Of a stretch of DNA of 49,073 nucleotides, positions 26,034-33,472 are shown piece after piece. How positions within the stretch are numbered: the stretch's first letter is position 1; each line of letters starts with the position of its first letter. Under the pieces are notes generated by a model. The model had not been told where the DNA came from. It worked only from the letters and a program-made list of their open reading frames with translations, and did no database searches. Source of the stretch: Chromatiales bacterium (GTDB taxonomy: Bacteria > Pseudomonadota > Gammaproteobacteria > Xanthomonadales > SZUA-36); contig JAHEFT010000006.1 in the NCBI GenBank assembly GCA_024640025.1, positions 1 through 49,073 on the forward strand, read 5' to 3'. A program made the translations under genes and the position numbers.

Positions 26034-26912
26034 TCAGGCGAGCATCTTCTCGACAGGAAGGACCAGTATGGCCGAGGCCCCCTCGGCCTTCAAAGCCTCG
26101 AGGTGTTCCCAGAATACGGCTTCACCGCACACAGCGTGAATGGCGATCCGGTCGGAACCCTCCAGCGGCATAATCGAAGGGTGTTCGACGCCGGGCAGGA
26201 GCTCGGTAATCCTCTCGAGGGCTTCACGCGGTGCGTGCAGCATCACGTATTTGCACTCTGCCGCCTGCATCACCCCTTCGAGGCGGGCCAGCAGACGGTC
26301 AAGTAGTTCCTGCTTTGTGTCGGAGATATCATTGACCCGGCCATACAGGGCCGCCTGGCTCTCGAAAAGCACGTCCAGTTCCCGCAGATGATTGGCCCTT
26401 AGCGTCGACCCGGTTGAAACAAGGTCGGAAATGGCGTCCGCCGTACCCAGCCCCGGCGCAATTTCAACAGAACCGGATAGCTCAACGATTTGCGTGCTTA
26501 TACCCTGATTGTTCAACAGGTGCCGTGTCAGTTCGGGGTAACTGGTGGCGATTCTTCTGCCTTCCAGTATTCCGATGCTGGAAATTTCCATATTTTCAGG
26601 AACAGCGATAGAGAGCCTGCAATGGCCGAAGCCCAGTTTCCGGAGGCAGTTCAGCCCGGCCTCGCTGTCCCGCTCCAGCATCACTTCACGGGCAATGTTC
26701 TCGCCCACAATACCCAGTTCACAGACTCCGTCGAGTAACATGCGCGGAATGTCATCATCCCGTACGAGCAACACGTCCACAGGAAAGTCCCGCCCGTACC
26801 AGAACAATTTGTCCTTGCTTCGGGCAAAGCTGAGGCCACAGCTCTTCAGGATATCCAGTGATTTTTCCGACAATCGGCCGGATTTCTGTATGGCGACTCT
26901 TAAACGACTCAT
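26034..26912 (-). CDS. hisG: ATP phosphoribosyltransferase, long form
   Basis: It catalyses the committed step of histidine synthesis, joining ATP and PRPP. The 292-aa protein has the long (HisGL) architecture. The catalytic part opens with AIQKSGRLSEKSLDIL and has LGIVGENI, and the PRPP loop is in DAISDLVSTGSTLRAN. An ACT-like C-terminal domain of about 70 residues (from about 222) normally mediates feedback inhibition by histidine, so no HisZ subunit is needed. Its ATG overlaps the stop of the YerC-like regulator gene by 4 nt. Confidence 0.96.
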   Translation of the reverse strand: MSRLRVAIQKSGRLSEKSLDILKSCGLSFARSKDKLFWYGRDFPVDVLLVRDDDIPRMLLDGVCELGIVGENIAREVMLERDSEAGLNCLRKLGFGHCRLSIAVPENMEISSIGILEGRRIATSYPELTRHLLNNQGISTQIVELSGSVEIAPGLGTADAISDLVSTGSTLRANHLRELDVLFESQAALYGRVNDISDTKQELLDRLLARLEGVMQAAECKYVMLHAPREALERITELLPGVEHPSIMPLEGSDRIAIHAVCGEAVFWEHLEALKAEGASAILVLPVEKMLA

Positions 26913-27223
26913 GATGGTTTTTTCTCCAGGCGGTCCAGGACGGTGCGATAACCGCCCGTGCCTTGTTCCATGAAACGTGCCACGCGTCCGATGGTAGTCA
27001 CACTAACTTCGGTCATCTCCCTGATGTCACGATACGTATAACCCTGGTTTACCAGTTGGGCTACCCGCCATCGGTCCACCATGGCCTCCACTTCCGCAGG
27101 AGTACAGAGATCTTCCAGGAACTGCTTGACCTCCTGTGCTGTTTCCAGCGATAGCAAGGCCTCGGACAGTGAGCGGGCGGCAGATCTCAAATCGCCTTTC
27201 TGTGACTCGTCATGTTGTTTCAT
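26909..27223 (-). CDS. YerC/YecD-family TrpR-like regulator (HisR), predicted his repressor
   Basis: A 104-aa helical protein of the TrpR superfamily. The helix-turn-helix spans about residues 62-86 (YTYRDIREMTEVSVTTIGRV); LCTPAEVEAMVDRWRVAQ ahead of it is typical of the YerC group. It is the first gene of the his operon and overlaps hisG by 4 nt. A TrpR-like palindrome sits at its own promoter. In Xanthomonadales and some Firmicutes, related proteins have been predicted by comparative genomics to control histidine synthesis. Autoregulation with histidine or a pathway metabolite as co-repressor is my inference here. Confidence 0.85.
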   Translation of the reverse strand: MKQHDESQKGDLRSAARSLSEALLSLETAQEVKQFLEDLCTPAEVEAMVDRWRVAQLVNQGYTYRDIREMTEVSVTTIGRVARFMEQGTGGYRTVLDRLEKKPS

Positions 27224-27232
27224 GGCTGTTCT

Positions 27233-27256
27233 AATGTACTAGTGCGTTAATACATT
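27233..27256 (-). promoter_or_regulatory. Palindromic operator of the his operon (predicted HisR site)
   Basis: A 24-bp near-perfect palindrome with outer arms AATGTA and TACATT and inner TA.. ..TA pairs; 18 of 24 positions are symmetric. Its core resembles the E. coli TrpR operator (GTACTAGT...ACTAGTAC). It begins 4 nt downstream of the -10 element and covers the predicted transcription start, a classical repressor position. Confidence 0.72.
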
Positions 27257-27259
27257 GGT

Positions 27260-27288
27260 AGGATACCTGAATATTTTCCGGCGGGCAA
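27260..27288 (-). promoter_or_regulatory. Predicted sigma-70 promoter of the his operon
   Basis: Leftward TTGCCC (27288-27283) and TATCCT (27265-27260) with a 17-nt spacer. The predicted start lies at about 27253, inside the palindromic operator, giving a leader of about 30 nt before the yerC/hisR ATG at 27223. The leader is too short for a histidine-rich attenuator peptide like that of enterics. Confidence 0.65.
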
Positions 27289-27377
27289 ACTTAATACACG
27301 GTTTAAACCATTAACGCAGTGTTAGCATCCAACCAGTTGGAATCCAATGTTCATAACTCTTGATGGGAGTGATAGCG

Positions 27378-28139
27378 ATGAAAGCAGGTGCATTGACGGG
27401 TATTGCACTGATGTTCGTTTCCCTGGCGGTAAGCGCCGCGGTGACTGAAACTGAAGAAATGACCTATGACGTAAACGCTGATGCGAGGATCAGCCTTGAA
27501 AATATCAACGGCGATATTCGTATTACCGGAGGGGGTGGAGATAAGGTTCACCTGGTGGCCGAAAAGAAAGCTGGCAAACAGGAGTATCTCGATCAATTGA
27601 AAATCATCGTTGATGCTGACCAAGACTACATCCGCATAGAAACCCGTCATCCCAAGAGTGAGGGTGGCTGGTTCAATTGGGGTGAGGATAGCAACGGAAG
27701 CGTTTCCTACGTACTCGAGGTGCCTGCAACCGTCAATCTTGACACGATCTCGACAGTCAACGGAGATGTAGAGATCGCCTCAGTCAATGGCCAGGTCAAG
27801 GCTGAAACGGTGAACGGTTCGCTGCAGGCTTTCGGGTTGAAAGGGGATGTGGACCTTGAGACGGTGAATGGCAGCGTGAGGGCTGAATTTGACCAGTTGG
27901 GCGAGGGTCAGCGAGTTTCGGCAGATGCGGTGAACGGCAAAATTGTCCTGGTTCTCCCGAGTGATGCGAGTGCGCGTGTCGAAGCGGAAACCATCAATGG
28001 CAGCATCGATGCGGGTGATTTCGGACTTGAAGCGGAAAAAGGTTTCGTGGGTCGTGATCTTTCCGGCAAAATCGGTGGTGGTGACGCCAGGATTTCACTG
28101 GACACCGTGAACGGCTCCATCAAAATTATGAAGAAATAA
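27378..28139 (+). CDS. Secreted DUF4097-like beta-repeat protein
   Basis: A 253-aa protein with a signal peptide (MKAGALTGIALMFVSLAVSA). The mature part contains recurring units of about 15-20 residues built around VNG or ING: ENINGDIRI, STVNGDVEIASVNGQVKAETVNGSL, ETVNGSVRA, DAVNGKIVL, ETINGSIDAG, DTVNGSIKI. These form a right-handed beta-solenoid-like stack as in DUF4097/DUF2807 putative adhesins. The function is unknown; a periplasmic or surface role is inferred. GGAG sits 8 nt before the ATG, and a strong terminator follows. It diverges from the his operon. Confidence 0.82.
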   Translation: MKAGALTGIALMFVSLAVSAAVTETEEMTYDVNADARISLENINGDIRITGGGGDKVHLVAEKKAGKQEYLDQLKIIVDADQDYIRIETRHPKSEGGWFNWGEDSNGSVSYVLEVPATVNLDTISTVNGDVEIASVNGQVKAETVNGSLQAFGLKGDVDLETVNGSVRAEFDQLGEGQRVSADAVNGKIVLVLPSDASARVEAETINGSIDAGDFGLEAEKGFVGRDLSGKIGGGDARISLDTVNGSIKIMKK

Positions 28140-28165
28140 CCCTCCGTCATTTAGCAAATTTGAGT

Positions 28166-28191
28166 AACCCGGCCAAAGGCCGGGTTTTTTT
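28166..28191 (+). terminator. Rho-independent terminator
   Basis: A perfect 9-bp stem AACCCGGCC/GGCCGGGTT with an AAA loop, followed by TTTTTTT. It lies 26 nt after the DUF4097 stop and isolates that gene from the GntR regulator downstream. Confidence 0.92.
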
Positions 28192-28246
28192 ATCCTGTTG
28201 GCTGATATATCATCAACGGTCCCACTCACTCAAACAGCGGCAAAAC

Positions 28247-28918
28247 ATGACACAGGTGAAAAAGAGCGGTGTTCCCCCCGCCACGACCACACCTGCACTG
28301 AGCCTTGCTGAACAGGCCTACGGCTTGTTGGAAGAGAAGCTGGTAACGCTTGACTTGCCTCCGGGAGCGCAGGTTTCAGAAGGACAGCTGATCGAACTGA
28401 TCGGGCTGGGGCGGACGCCAGTGCGGGAGGCTATTCTCAGACTGGCACAGCAGGATTTACTGCTCGTATTGCCCCGTAAGGGACTGGTCGTTACCCCGAT
28501 AAACCGGGGCAGCATGCTGCACATACTCGAAGCGAGAAAACCTGTTGAGCGGGTTATTGTTTACCGCGCTGCCCTCAATGCCAAGGACGGGCAACGCAGC
28601 GAAATTGCGGCAATTGCCAGGAAACTGACGATTTCGCACGAAAGCTTCAATGGCTTTCTCAAACTCGAACAGGCGCTCAACATCATTCTTGACGAGTGCG
28701 CGGCCAATCCCTATACCATGGCTGCCGTGTCTCCCCTGAGGAGTCATTGCCGCCGGTTCTGGTATTACAACCGCCACCAGTTGCAACTTTCTGACGCGAT
28801 ATCCGCCCAATCCAAGATGGCCCGGTTGATTGCGCGCCGTGACTATGTCGGCGCCCAGAAGGCGTCCGACGGAGTGATTGCAGTGATGGAACGCTTCGTG
28901 GCCAATACAGGGCGCTGA
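28247..28918 (+). CDS. GntR-family transcriptional regulator (FCD/FadR-like)
   Basis: A 223-aa DNA-binding protein. The winged helix-turn-helix spans about residues 18-85 (SLAEQAYGLLEEKL, then GLGRTPVREAILRLAQQDLL, the recognition-helix signature of GntR proteins, and the wing LPRKGLVVTPI). The helical effector domain lies at about 90-220 and resembles the FCD type. The start is placed at 28247 because an earlier in-frame ATG would overlap the terminator. It lies 6 nt upstream of the 4-hydroxyproline epimerase, so it probably regulates that gene in response to hydroxyproline or a product; this is an inference from context. Confidence 0.85.
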   Translation: MTQVKKSGVPPATTTPALSLAEQAYGLLEEKLVTLDLPPGAQVSEGQLIELIGLGRTPVREAILRLAQQDLLLVLPRKGLVVTPINRGSMLHILEARKPVERVIVYRAALNAKDGQRSEIAAIARKLTISHESFNGFLKLEQALNIILDECAANPYTMAAVSPLRSHCRRFWYYNRHQLQLSDAISAQSKMARLIARRDYVGAQKASDGVIAVMERFVANTGR

Positions 28919-28924
28919 GCGAGC

Positions 28925-29935
28925 ATGCCCGGAAGCAACACTTTTCACTGTATCGATGCTCACACGTGCGGTAATCCCGTGCGTCTGGTCTACAGCGGCG
29001 GCCCGGAACTGGAAGGCGAGAGTATGCTCGACCGCCAGCAGCATTTCATTTCTGAATTCGACTGGATCCGGACCTCGTTGATGTTCGAACCCCGCGGGCA
29101 CGCCATGATGTCCGGCAGTATCCTGTACCCCACCCGGCGGGAGGACTGCGATATCGGGGTGTTGTTTATTGAAACATCCGGTTGTTTACCCATGTGTGGT
29201 CACGGAACCATAGGCACCGTAACCATCGCTATCGAGAATGGGTTGGTAGTTCCCAAAGTTCCCGGGCAACTCAGTCTGGAGACGCCGGCAGGAAAAGTCA
29301 CCGTATCCTTTGTACAGGAGGGGAGAAAAGTGCGGTCGGTCCGGCTGACCAATGTCCCTTCTTTTATGCATTCCAGCGGGCTGGCAGTGGATTGTCCGGA
29401 ATTGGGTGGAAGCCTGAAATTTGACGTCGCTTACGGCGGGAATTTCTATGCCATTGTTGAACCCCAGGACATTTACGATGATCTCACCCGGCTAAGTGCG
29501 GCTGATATCGTTCGGCTCAGCCCCCTGGTCCGGGAGAGGATCAACCAGCGCTACACATTTTCCCATCCCGACGATGACCGGCTGTCTCACATGCGCCATG
29601 TCATGTGGGTCGGCAGGCCGTTGAAACCGGATTCTGACGGACGTAATGCTGTATTTTACGGCGACGCCGCTATCGACCGGTCACCCTGCGGCACCGGGAC
29701 TTCTTCACGGCTGGCCCAACTGGCCGCCCGCGGCGAGCTTTCGGTGGGCGACGAGTTTATCCATGAAAGTTACATCGGCAGCCAGTTCAAGGGCCGTGTC
29801 GAGGCAGCCGTACAGGTGGGTCCCTACCCGGCCATTATTCCCAGTATAGAAGGCTGGGCGAGGGTTTATGGCCACAATGTGATCACCGTGGATCCACAGG
29901 ACGACCCGTTCTGGGAAGGCTTTGTGGTGACCTGA
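28925..29935 (+). CDS. 4-hydroxyproline 2-epimerase (proline racemase family)
   Basis: A 336-aa cofactor-free epimerase that interconverts trans-4-hydroxy-L-proline and cis-4-hydroxy-D-proline. Both catalytic cysteines are present: C91 in LPMCGHGTIGT and C254 in DRSPCGTGTSS. The pair indicates an epimerase or racemase rather than a dehydratase, and MCGHGT rather than MCGHN favours hydroxyproline over proline. The usual partner genes (D-hydroxyproline dehydrogenase, deaminase, semialdehyde dehydrogenase) are absent from the window. It may feed a pathway encoded elsewhere, or act on bacterial or host-derived hydroxyproline taken up as peptides. Confidence 0.87.
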   Translation: MPGSNTFHCIDAHTCGNPVRLVYSGGPELEGESMLDRQQHFISEFDWIRTSLMFEPRGHAMMSGSILYPTRREDCDIGVLFIETSGCLPMCGHGTIGTVTIAIENGLVVPKVPGQLSLETPAGKVTVSFVQEGRKVRSVRLTNVPSFMHSSGLAVDCPELGGSLKFDVAYGGNFYAIVEPQDIYDDLTRLSAADIVRLSPLVRERINQRYTFSHPDDDRLSHMRHVMWVGRPLKPDSDGRNAVFYGDAAIDRSPCGTGTSSRLAQLAARGELSVGDEFIHESYIGSQFKGRVEAAVQVGPYPAIIPSIEGWARVYGHNVITVDPQDDPFWEGFVVT

Positions 29936-29998
29936 TGCGGTCAGTGAGGACCCATTCGCTGGATTTCCGATCAAACTGAAGAGGGCTAGACAACCATC

Positions 29999-30481
29999 AT
30001 GAATATCGAAAACAAGAAAGTCGTTTCGTTTCACTACACCTTGAGCAACCAGCAGGGTGAGCAAATCGAATCTTCGAGAGACCGTGAACCGATGGTCTAT
30101 TTACACGGTTCCGGCAACATCATTCCCGGCCTGGAAAAAGCCATGGCCGGCAAAGCGGCGGGCGACCAGTTCGAGGTCACGGTGCGGCCGGCCGATGCAT
30201 ACGGCGAACGTGACGAAAACGGAATTCAGCGAATCCCCGCCAAGCATTTTAAGCAGGCGGACCGCCTGGAAGTTGGTCAACCCGTTATTCTTCATACCCA
30301 GCAGGGGCAAATGCAGGTAACCGTGGTTAAGGTTGGCCGTTTCAATATCGATGTGGACCGAAATCACCCGTTAGCAGGACAAACACTTAGCTTCGACGTG
30401 GAAGTGACGGATATCCGCGACGCGACGGAAGAGGAAATCGAACACGGCCACGCCCACGGACCGGGCGGGGCACACCATTAG
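29999..30481 (+). CDS. slyD: FKBP-type peptidyl-prolyl isomerase SlyD
   Basis: A 160-aa cytoplasmic prolyl isomerase and chaperone that also binds nickel. It begins MNIENKKVVSFHYTLSNQQG, has LHGSGNIIPGLEKAMAGK and PADAYGERDENG, then the inserted IF chaperone domain (about residues 70-120). The short C-terminal tail HGHAHGPGGAHH is the His-rich metal-binding part, much shorter than that of E. coli. It stands alone, with a 63-nt gap after the epimerase, and converges on fnr with 14 nt between stops. Confidence 0.93.
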   Translation: MNIENKKVVSFHYTLSNQQGEQIESSRDREPMVYLHGSGNIIPGLEKAMAGKAAGDQFEVTVRPADAYGERDENGIQRIPAKHFKQADRLEVGQPVILHTQQGQMQVTVVKVGRFNIDVDRNHPLAGQTLSFDVEVTDIRDATEEEIEHGHAHGPGGAHH

Positions 30482-30495
30482 AGTCTGGTTTATCC

Positions 30496-31239
30496 CTAGT
30501 TCTTCCGGGCAGTGGTCTTCAGTTCGTCCATGTTCATGATGCGGACCTGTTTGCGGTCGACTTTGACCACCCCGGCCTTCTGGAATCGGGCCAGCACACG
30601 GCTGACGGTTTCAGTGGCCAGCCTGAGATAGCTCGCGATGTCGCGGCGTGACATGGCCAGGATAAATTCCTTGTCGGAATATCCGCGTCTTGAAAAGCGG
30701 TCGGACAGGGACAGCAGGAACATCGCGATTCTTTCGTCAGCGCTCAGATCGCCGGCGATGGTCTCCAGTTCACTGATACGATGGCTCATAACACGGAAAA
30801 GTTCTGACTGCAGCTCCGGCATATGCCGCGCCATGTTGGTAACGGTGTCAAATGTCAGCCCGCACACGGCACTGGTGTCGAGCGCCACGACGTTGGCGAC
30901 ATGCTTACAGGAGTGAATGGCGTCCAGACCAATGATCTCGCCCGGAAGATGAAACCCCAGGACCTGTTCCTGCCCTTCATGGTCAATGACATAGCTCTTG
31001 AAGCAACCGGTGCGAACCGAGGCGACTGAACGGAATTCGTCTCCTGCCCTGAACAGGTGTTCTCCAGGCTGGATCGGACGGGAGCGGTGCACGATCTGTT
31101 CGAACCGCTCGGTCTCATCAGGCGTGAGGCCCCGCGGAAGGCACAGTTCACCGAGAGCGCATCGGCTGCAGGCAACCTGTGAGCGGGAGGGTTCGCGACG
31201 ATAATCTCTGATATTCGCGACTCTTAAGGAACTTTCCAT
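30496..31239 (-). CDS. fnr: Fnr-family oxygen-sensing transcriptional regulator
   Basis: A 247-aa CRP/FNR-family regulator. Four cysteines match the [4Fe-4S] ligands of E. coli Fnr: C24, C27 and C33 in ACSRCALGELC, and C126 in LDTSAVCGL. The cAMP-like beta-barrel follows, and the recognition helix is in SRRDIASYLRLATETVSRVL, with the E-SR pattern that reads TTGAT half-sites. Without oxygen the cluster-bound dimer would activate anaerobic genes. A matching TTGAT-N4-GTCAA site lies upstream of the adjacent hemN. The start at 31239 follows GGAG by 8 nt. Its own promoter carries a 16-bp palindrome. Confidence 0.93.
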   Translation of the reverse strand: MESSLRVANIRDYRREPSRSQVACSRCALGELCLPRGLTPDETERFEQIVHRSRPIQPGEHLFRAGDEFRSVASVRTGCFKSYVIDHEGQEQVLGFHLPGEIIGLDAIHSCKHVANVVALDTSAVCGLTFDTVTNMARHMPELQSELFRVMSHRISELETIAGDLSADERIAMFLLSLSDRFSRRGYSDKEFILAMSRRDIASYLRLATETVSRVLARFQKAGVVKVDRKQVRIMNMDELKTTARKN

Positions 31240-31273
31240 AAAGTGCTCTCCAATAATTGGTTCTTTTGGATGC

Positions 31274-31310
31274 ATTATATGGTGCAGGGGTACCTCTACG
31301 CATGCGTAGA
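31274..31310 (-). promoter_or_regulatory. fnr promoter with 16-bp palindrome near -35
   Basis: Leftward TATAAT (31279-31274) is a perfect -10 element, with the start expected near 31267. The palindrome TCTACGCATGCGTAGA (31295-31310) is perfect over 16 bp and centred about 36 bp upstream of that start, where the -35 hexamer is poor. NarL/FixJ-type response regulators recognise TACG-N-CGTA-like dyads, so control by such a regulator is possible. Confidence 0.5.
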
Positions 31311-31346
31311 ACTACTTATGTCATGGCCCTGGCGCGCAGAAAATAA

Positions 31347-32738
31347 CTAGATTACACGCGAAAATTTGGGTTTGTATTGCGGGTTTTGCAAGTATTCGTC
31401 AAATATCATGGCAATGGCTCTCAGCAACAGCCGTCCTTCAGGTGTCGCCTTGAATTCGTCATCGCCCATTTCGATCAGGCCGTCCTCCTCGAGTTGTTCC
31501 AGGTTTCCCAGTTCAAAAGCGAAATGGTCGTGGAAATCAATAGCGTAATTTGACTCGAATTCGTGAAAATGGACTTCACCGTGGCACATGATGGATTCGA
31601 TGATGCTGCGGCGCAGGCGGTCTTCCGTGGTCAGCTTGACGCCACGCCAGATCGGCAGTTGTCCCTCGTCGACCACTGACTGCCAGGTGGGAATGTCCTT
31701 GATGTTCTGAGCATAGCAATCGCCCACTTTTCCAATGGCACTGACCCCCAGCCCAACCAGGTCACACTCTCGTCGGGTTGAGTAGCCCTGGAAATTGCGC
31801 TGCAGGCCTCCCTCGCGTTGCGCGATAGTCAGTTCGTCTTCCGGCAGGGCAAAGTGGTCCATGCCGATATAGACATAGCCGGCGGAAGTGAGCTTGTCGA
31901 TGGTCAACTCCATCAACTTGAGCTTGGTCTCCGGCGACGGGATATCCTTGGAATCGATCATGCGCTGCGCACGGAAAATGTGTGGCAAGTGGGCATAATT
32001 GTATACGGCCAGCCGGTTCGGTTTGGCACTCACGACGGTATCGATGGTTTTACTGAAACTTGCAGCAGTCTGCAAAGGCAATCCATAAATCAGGTCGACC
32101 GAAACCGAGTTGAAGCCCAGTTTCCTGGAATCCTCGATCATGTCCAGGGTGGCCTTGGGATCCTGAATGCGGTTGACCGCCTTCTGAACCCTGGGTTCGA
32201 TATCCTGCACACCGAGACTTATCCGGTTGAATCCCATACCGGCCAGCTGTCCGAGCCGTTCAGTACCCATGGTCCTGGGATCTACCTCAATGGAAAACTC
32301 CCGGCCGTCGTCGCCACTCAGCGAAAAATGCTCGCCCAGGCAGGCCATCAGGCGATTGAGTTGCTCGTCGCTGTGGAAAGTCGGCGTTCCGCCACCGAAG
32401 TGGAGCTGAACAACTTCCCGGTCGTGGTCGAACAATTTTCCCTGCAGTTCAATCTCCCGCTCCAGGAGTTCCAGGTAGCGATCGCCCTGTTCCTGGTGAC
32501 GGGTCACCTTTTTCATACACCCGCAGTAATAGCAAAGCGACTTACAGAAGGGCAGGTGAACATAAAGCGACAGTGGTTTGGGAATCAGCTCGCTGTTGCT
32601 GGTGGCTGTAAACCGGCGATAAGCTTCCGCGTCAAAACCTTCCATAAACTGAACAGCGGTCGGATACGACGTATAGCGAGGTCCTGCTATGTCGTACCTT
32701 TTAATCAGTTCCGTATTGAATTTAACTCGCTGTTCCAT
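31347..32738 (-). CDS. hemN: Oxygen-independent coproporphyrinogen III dehydrogenase
   Basis: A radical SAM enzyme that decarboxylates coproporphyrinogen III to protoporphyrinogen IX when oxygen is absent, as part of heme synthesis. The 463-aa protein has the cluster cysteines C65, C69 and C72 plus C74 in HLPFCKSLCYYCGC. GGGTPTF and the usual HemN C-terminal domain follow. The N-terminus FNTELIKRYDIAGPRYTSYPT is characteristic of true HemN rather than HemW. It lies 107 nt downstream of fnr, on the same strand but transcribed first, with an FNR box 62 nt before the ATG. Confidence 0.96.
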   Translation of the reverse strand: MEQRVKFNTELIKRYDIAGPRYTSYPTAVQFMEGFDAEAYRRFTATSNSELIPKPLSLYVHLPFCKSLCYYCGCMKKVTRHQEQGDRYLELLEREIELQGKLFDHDREVVQLHFGGGTPTFHSDEQLNRLMACLGEHFSLSGDDGREFSIEVDPRTMGTERLGQLAGMGFNRISLGVQDIEPRVQKAVNRIQDPKATLDMIEDSRKLGFNSVSVDLIYGLPLQTAASFSKTIDTVVSAKPNRLAVYNYAHLPHIFRAQRMIDSKDIPSPETKLKLMELTIDKLTSAGYVYIGMDHFALPEDELTIAQREGGLQRNFQGYSTRRECDLVGLGVSAIGKVGDCYAQNIKDIPTWQSVVDEGQLPIWRGVKLTTEDRLRRSIIESIMCHGEVHFHEFESNYAIDFHDHFAFELGNLEQLEEDGLIEMGDDEFKATPEGRLLLRAIAMIFDEYLQNPQYKPKFSRVI

Positions 32739-32773
32739 GGGTCATCTCTGGTTTCGATTTGTTATTCGTGAAG

Positions 32774-32813
32774 CGTATACGATGCCGGCTGTCATAAAAT
32801 TGATCAGTGTCAA
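32774..32813 (-). promoter_or_regulatory. FNR box and -10 element of hemN
   Basis: TTGATCAGTGTCAA (32800-32813) matches the FNR consensus TTGAT-N4-ATCAA at 9 of 10 positions. Leftward TATACG (32779-32774) lies 20 nt beyond it. The box centre is about 40 bp upstream of the predicted start, the class II activating position. This supports anaerobic activation of hemN by the adjacent Fnr. Confidence 0.78.
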
Positions 32814-32824
32814 AAGCTTAGCCT

Positions 32825-32851
32825 TTGACCGTCAGTCCCGCCAGATATAAT
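32825..32851 (+). promoter_or_regulatory. Rightward promoter for the ncRNA candidate
   Basis: TTGACC (32825-32830) and a perfect TATAAT (32846-32851) with a 15-nt spacer (16 if the -35 is read as TTTGAC). The spacing is slightly short. It diverges from hemN, with the FNR box 51 bp upstream of the predicted start near 32858. Confidence 0.5.
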
Positions 32852-32857
32852 TCAAAA

Positions 32858-33042
32858 TCTGGCAACAATTCTGGAGGAAATGGAAAAGTAAAACATGACT
32901 CAGGTCAATTACCCCACTGGAGCGCACCCGTAAACTTACTTCCGTCGATGAACCGGGACAATGGTTCTTCGAAGGAATACGATTGTGTGAAGACTCTCCA
33001 AGTCTCAAGAATTTAGGCCAGACTTCCGTCTGGCCTTTTTTT
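32858..33042 (+). ncRNA. Candidate ncRNA (about 185 nt) between hemN and queD
   Basis: The interval runs from a TATAAT promoter to a strong terminator (33015-33042: AGGCCAGAC-TTCC-GTCTGGCC then TTTTTTT). No plausible gene lies between: the longest rightward frame starts at or before the promoter and its internal ATGs lack ribosome-binding sites. A further hairpin AGACT-CTCCA-AGTCT precedes the terminator. Two short frames could be made, 12 and 22 codons (the latter from 32948, stop inside the terminator's first bases). A dual-function or leader role cannot be excluded. I could not match it to 6S RNA or another known family. Confidence 0.5.
33015..33042 (+). terminator. Rho-independent terminator, rightward
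   Basis: Stem GGCCAGAC/GTCTGGCC, a TTCC loop and seven T residues. Read leftward it is followed only by TAAATTCTT, so it serves rightward transcription. It does not end any annotated gene on that strand, which is the main argument for the ncRNA. Confidence 0.88.
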
Positions 33043-33076
33043 GTATGGCTATCAAGAGCGCAAAACGCGCCGGCAT

Positions 33077-33433
33077 TCAGGGTCCGGTATAGACGCACCC
33101 GGCGTTACAGGTTTCCTGCACCACTACCCTGGAAAGTTGTGGCAGGCTGGCATGCAGGCGGTCCCAGATCCAGCGGGCCAGGTTTTCACTGGTTGGATTC
33201 TCCAGGCCGTCGATGTCGTTCAGGCAATGGTGATCGAGTTGATCAAACAGAGGCTGGAAAGCACGACGCAAGTCGGCAAAGTCCATCACCCAGCCGGAAT
33301 GCTGGCCGACAGGGCCACTGATATGAATTTCTATTCGAAATGAATGCCCATGCAGCCGGGCGCACTTGTGCCCTTCAGGAACATTGGGCAGACGATGAGC
33401 TGCTTCAATTTGAAATACGCGAAAAACATCCAT
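33077..33433 (-). CDS. queD: 6-carboxytetrahydropterin synthase QueD
   Basis: A T-fold enzyme that converts dihydroneopterin triphosphate to 6-carboxytetrahydropterin, the first pathway-specific step to queuosine in tRNA. The 118-aa protein has [29 protein letters not shown]-type sequence: zinc His residues in AAHRL and HGH, and the catalytic Cys in HKCARL. VMDFADL and LDHHCLND complete the active site, and [11 protein letters not shown] is also conserved. It lies 39 nt downstream of the tandem CDGSH gene on the same strand. No queC, queE or queF is in the window. Confidence 0.95.
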   Translation of the reverse strand: MDVFRVFQIEAAHRLPNVPEGHKCARLHGHSFRIEIHISGPVGQHSGWVMDFADLRRAFQPLFDQLDHHCLNDIDGLENPTSENLARWIWDRLHASLPQLSRVVVQETCNAGCVYTGP

Positions 33434-33472
33434 CAGCGGATTGTGCCGCCCATGGCCTATCGGCGCAATACA

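Noticed and set aside
32825-33016. 63-codon rightward frame covering the ncRNA candidate.
   Set aside because: Its TTG start coincides with the -35 element of the predicted promoter and lacks a ribosome-binding site; the internal ATG at 32948 also has none. Kept only as a caveat on the ncRNA call.
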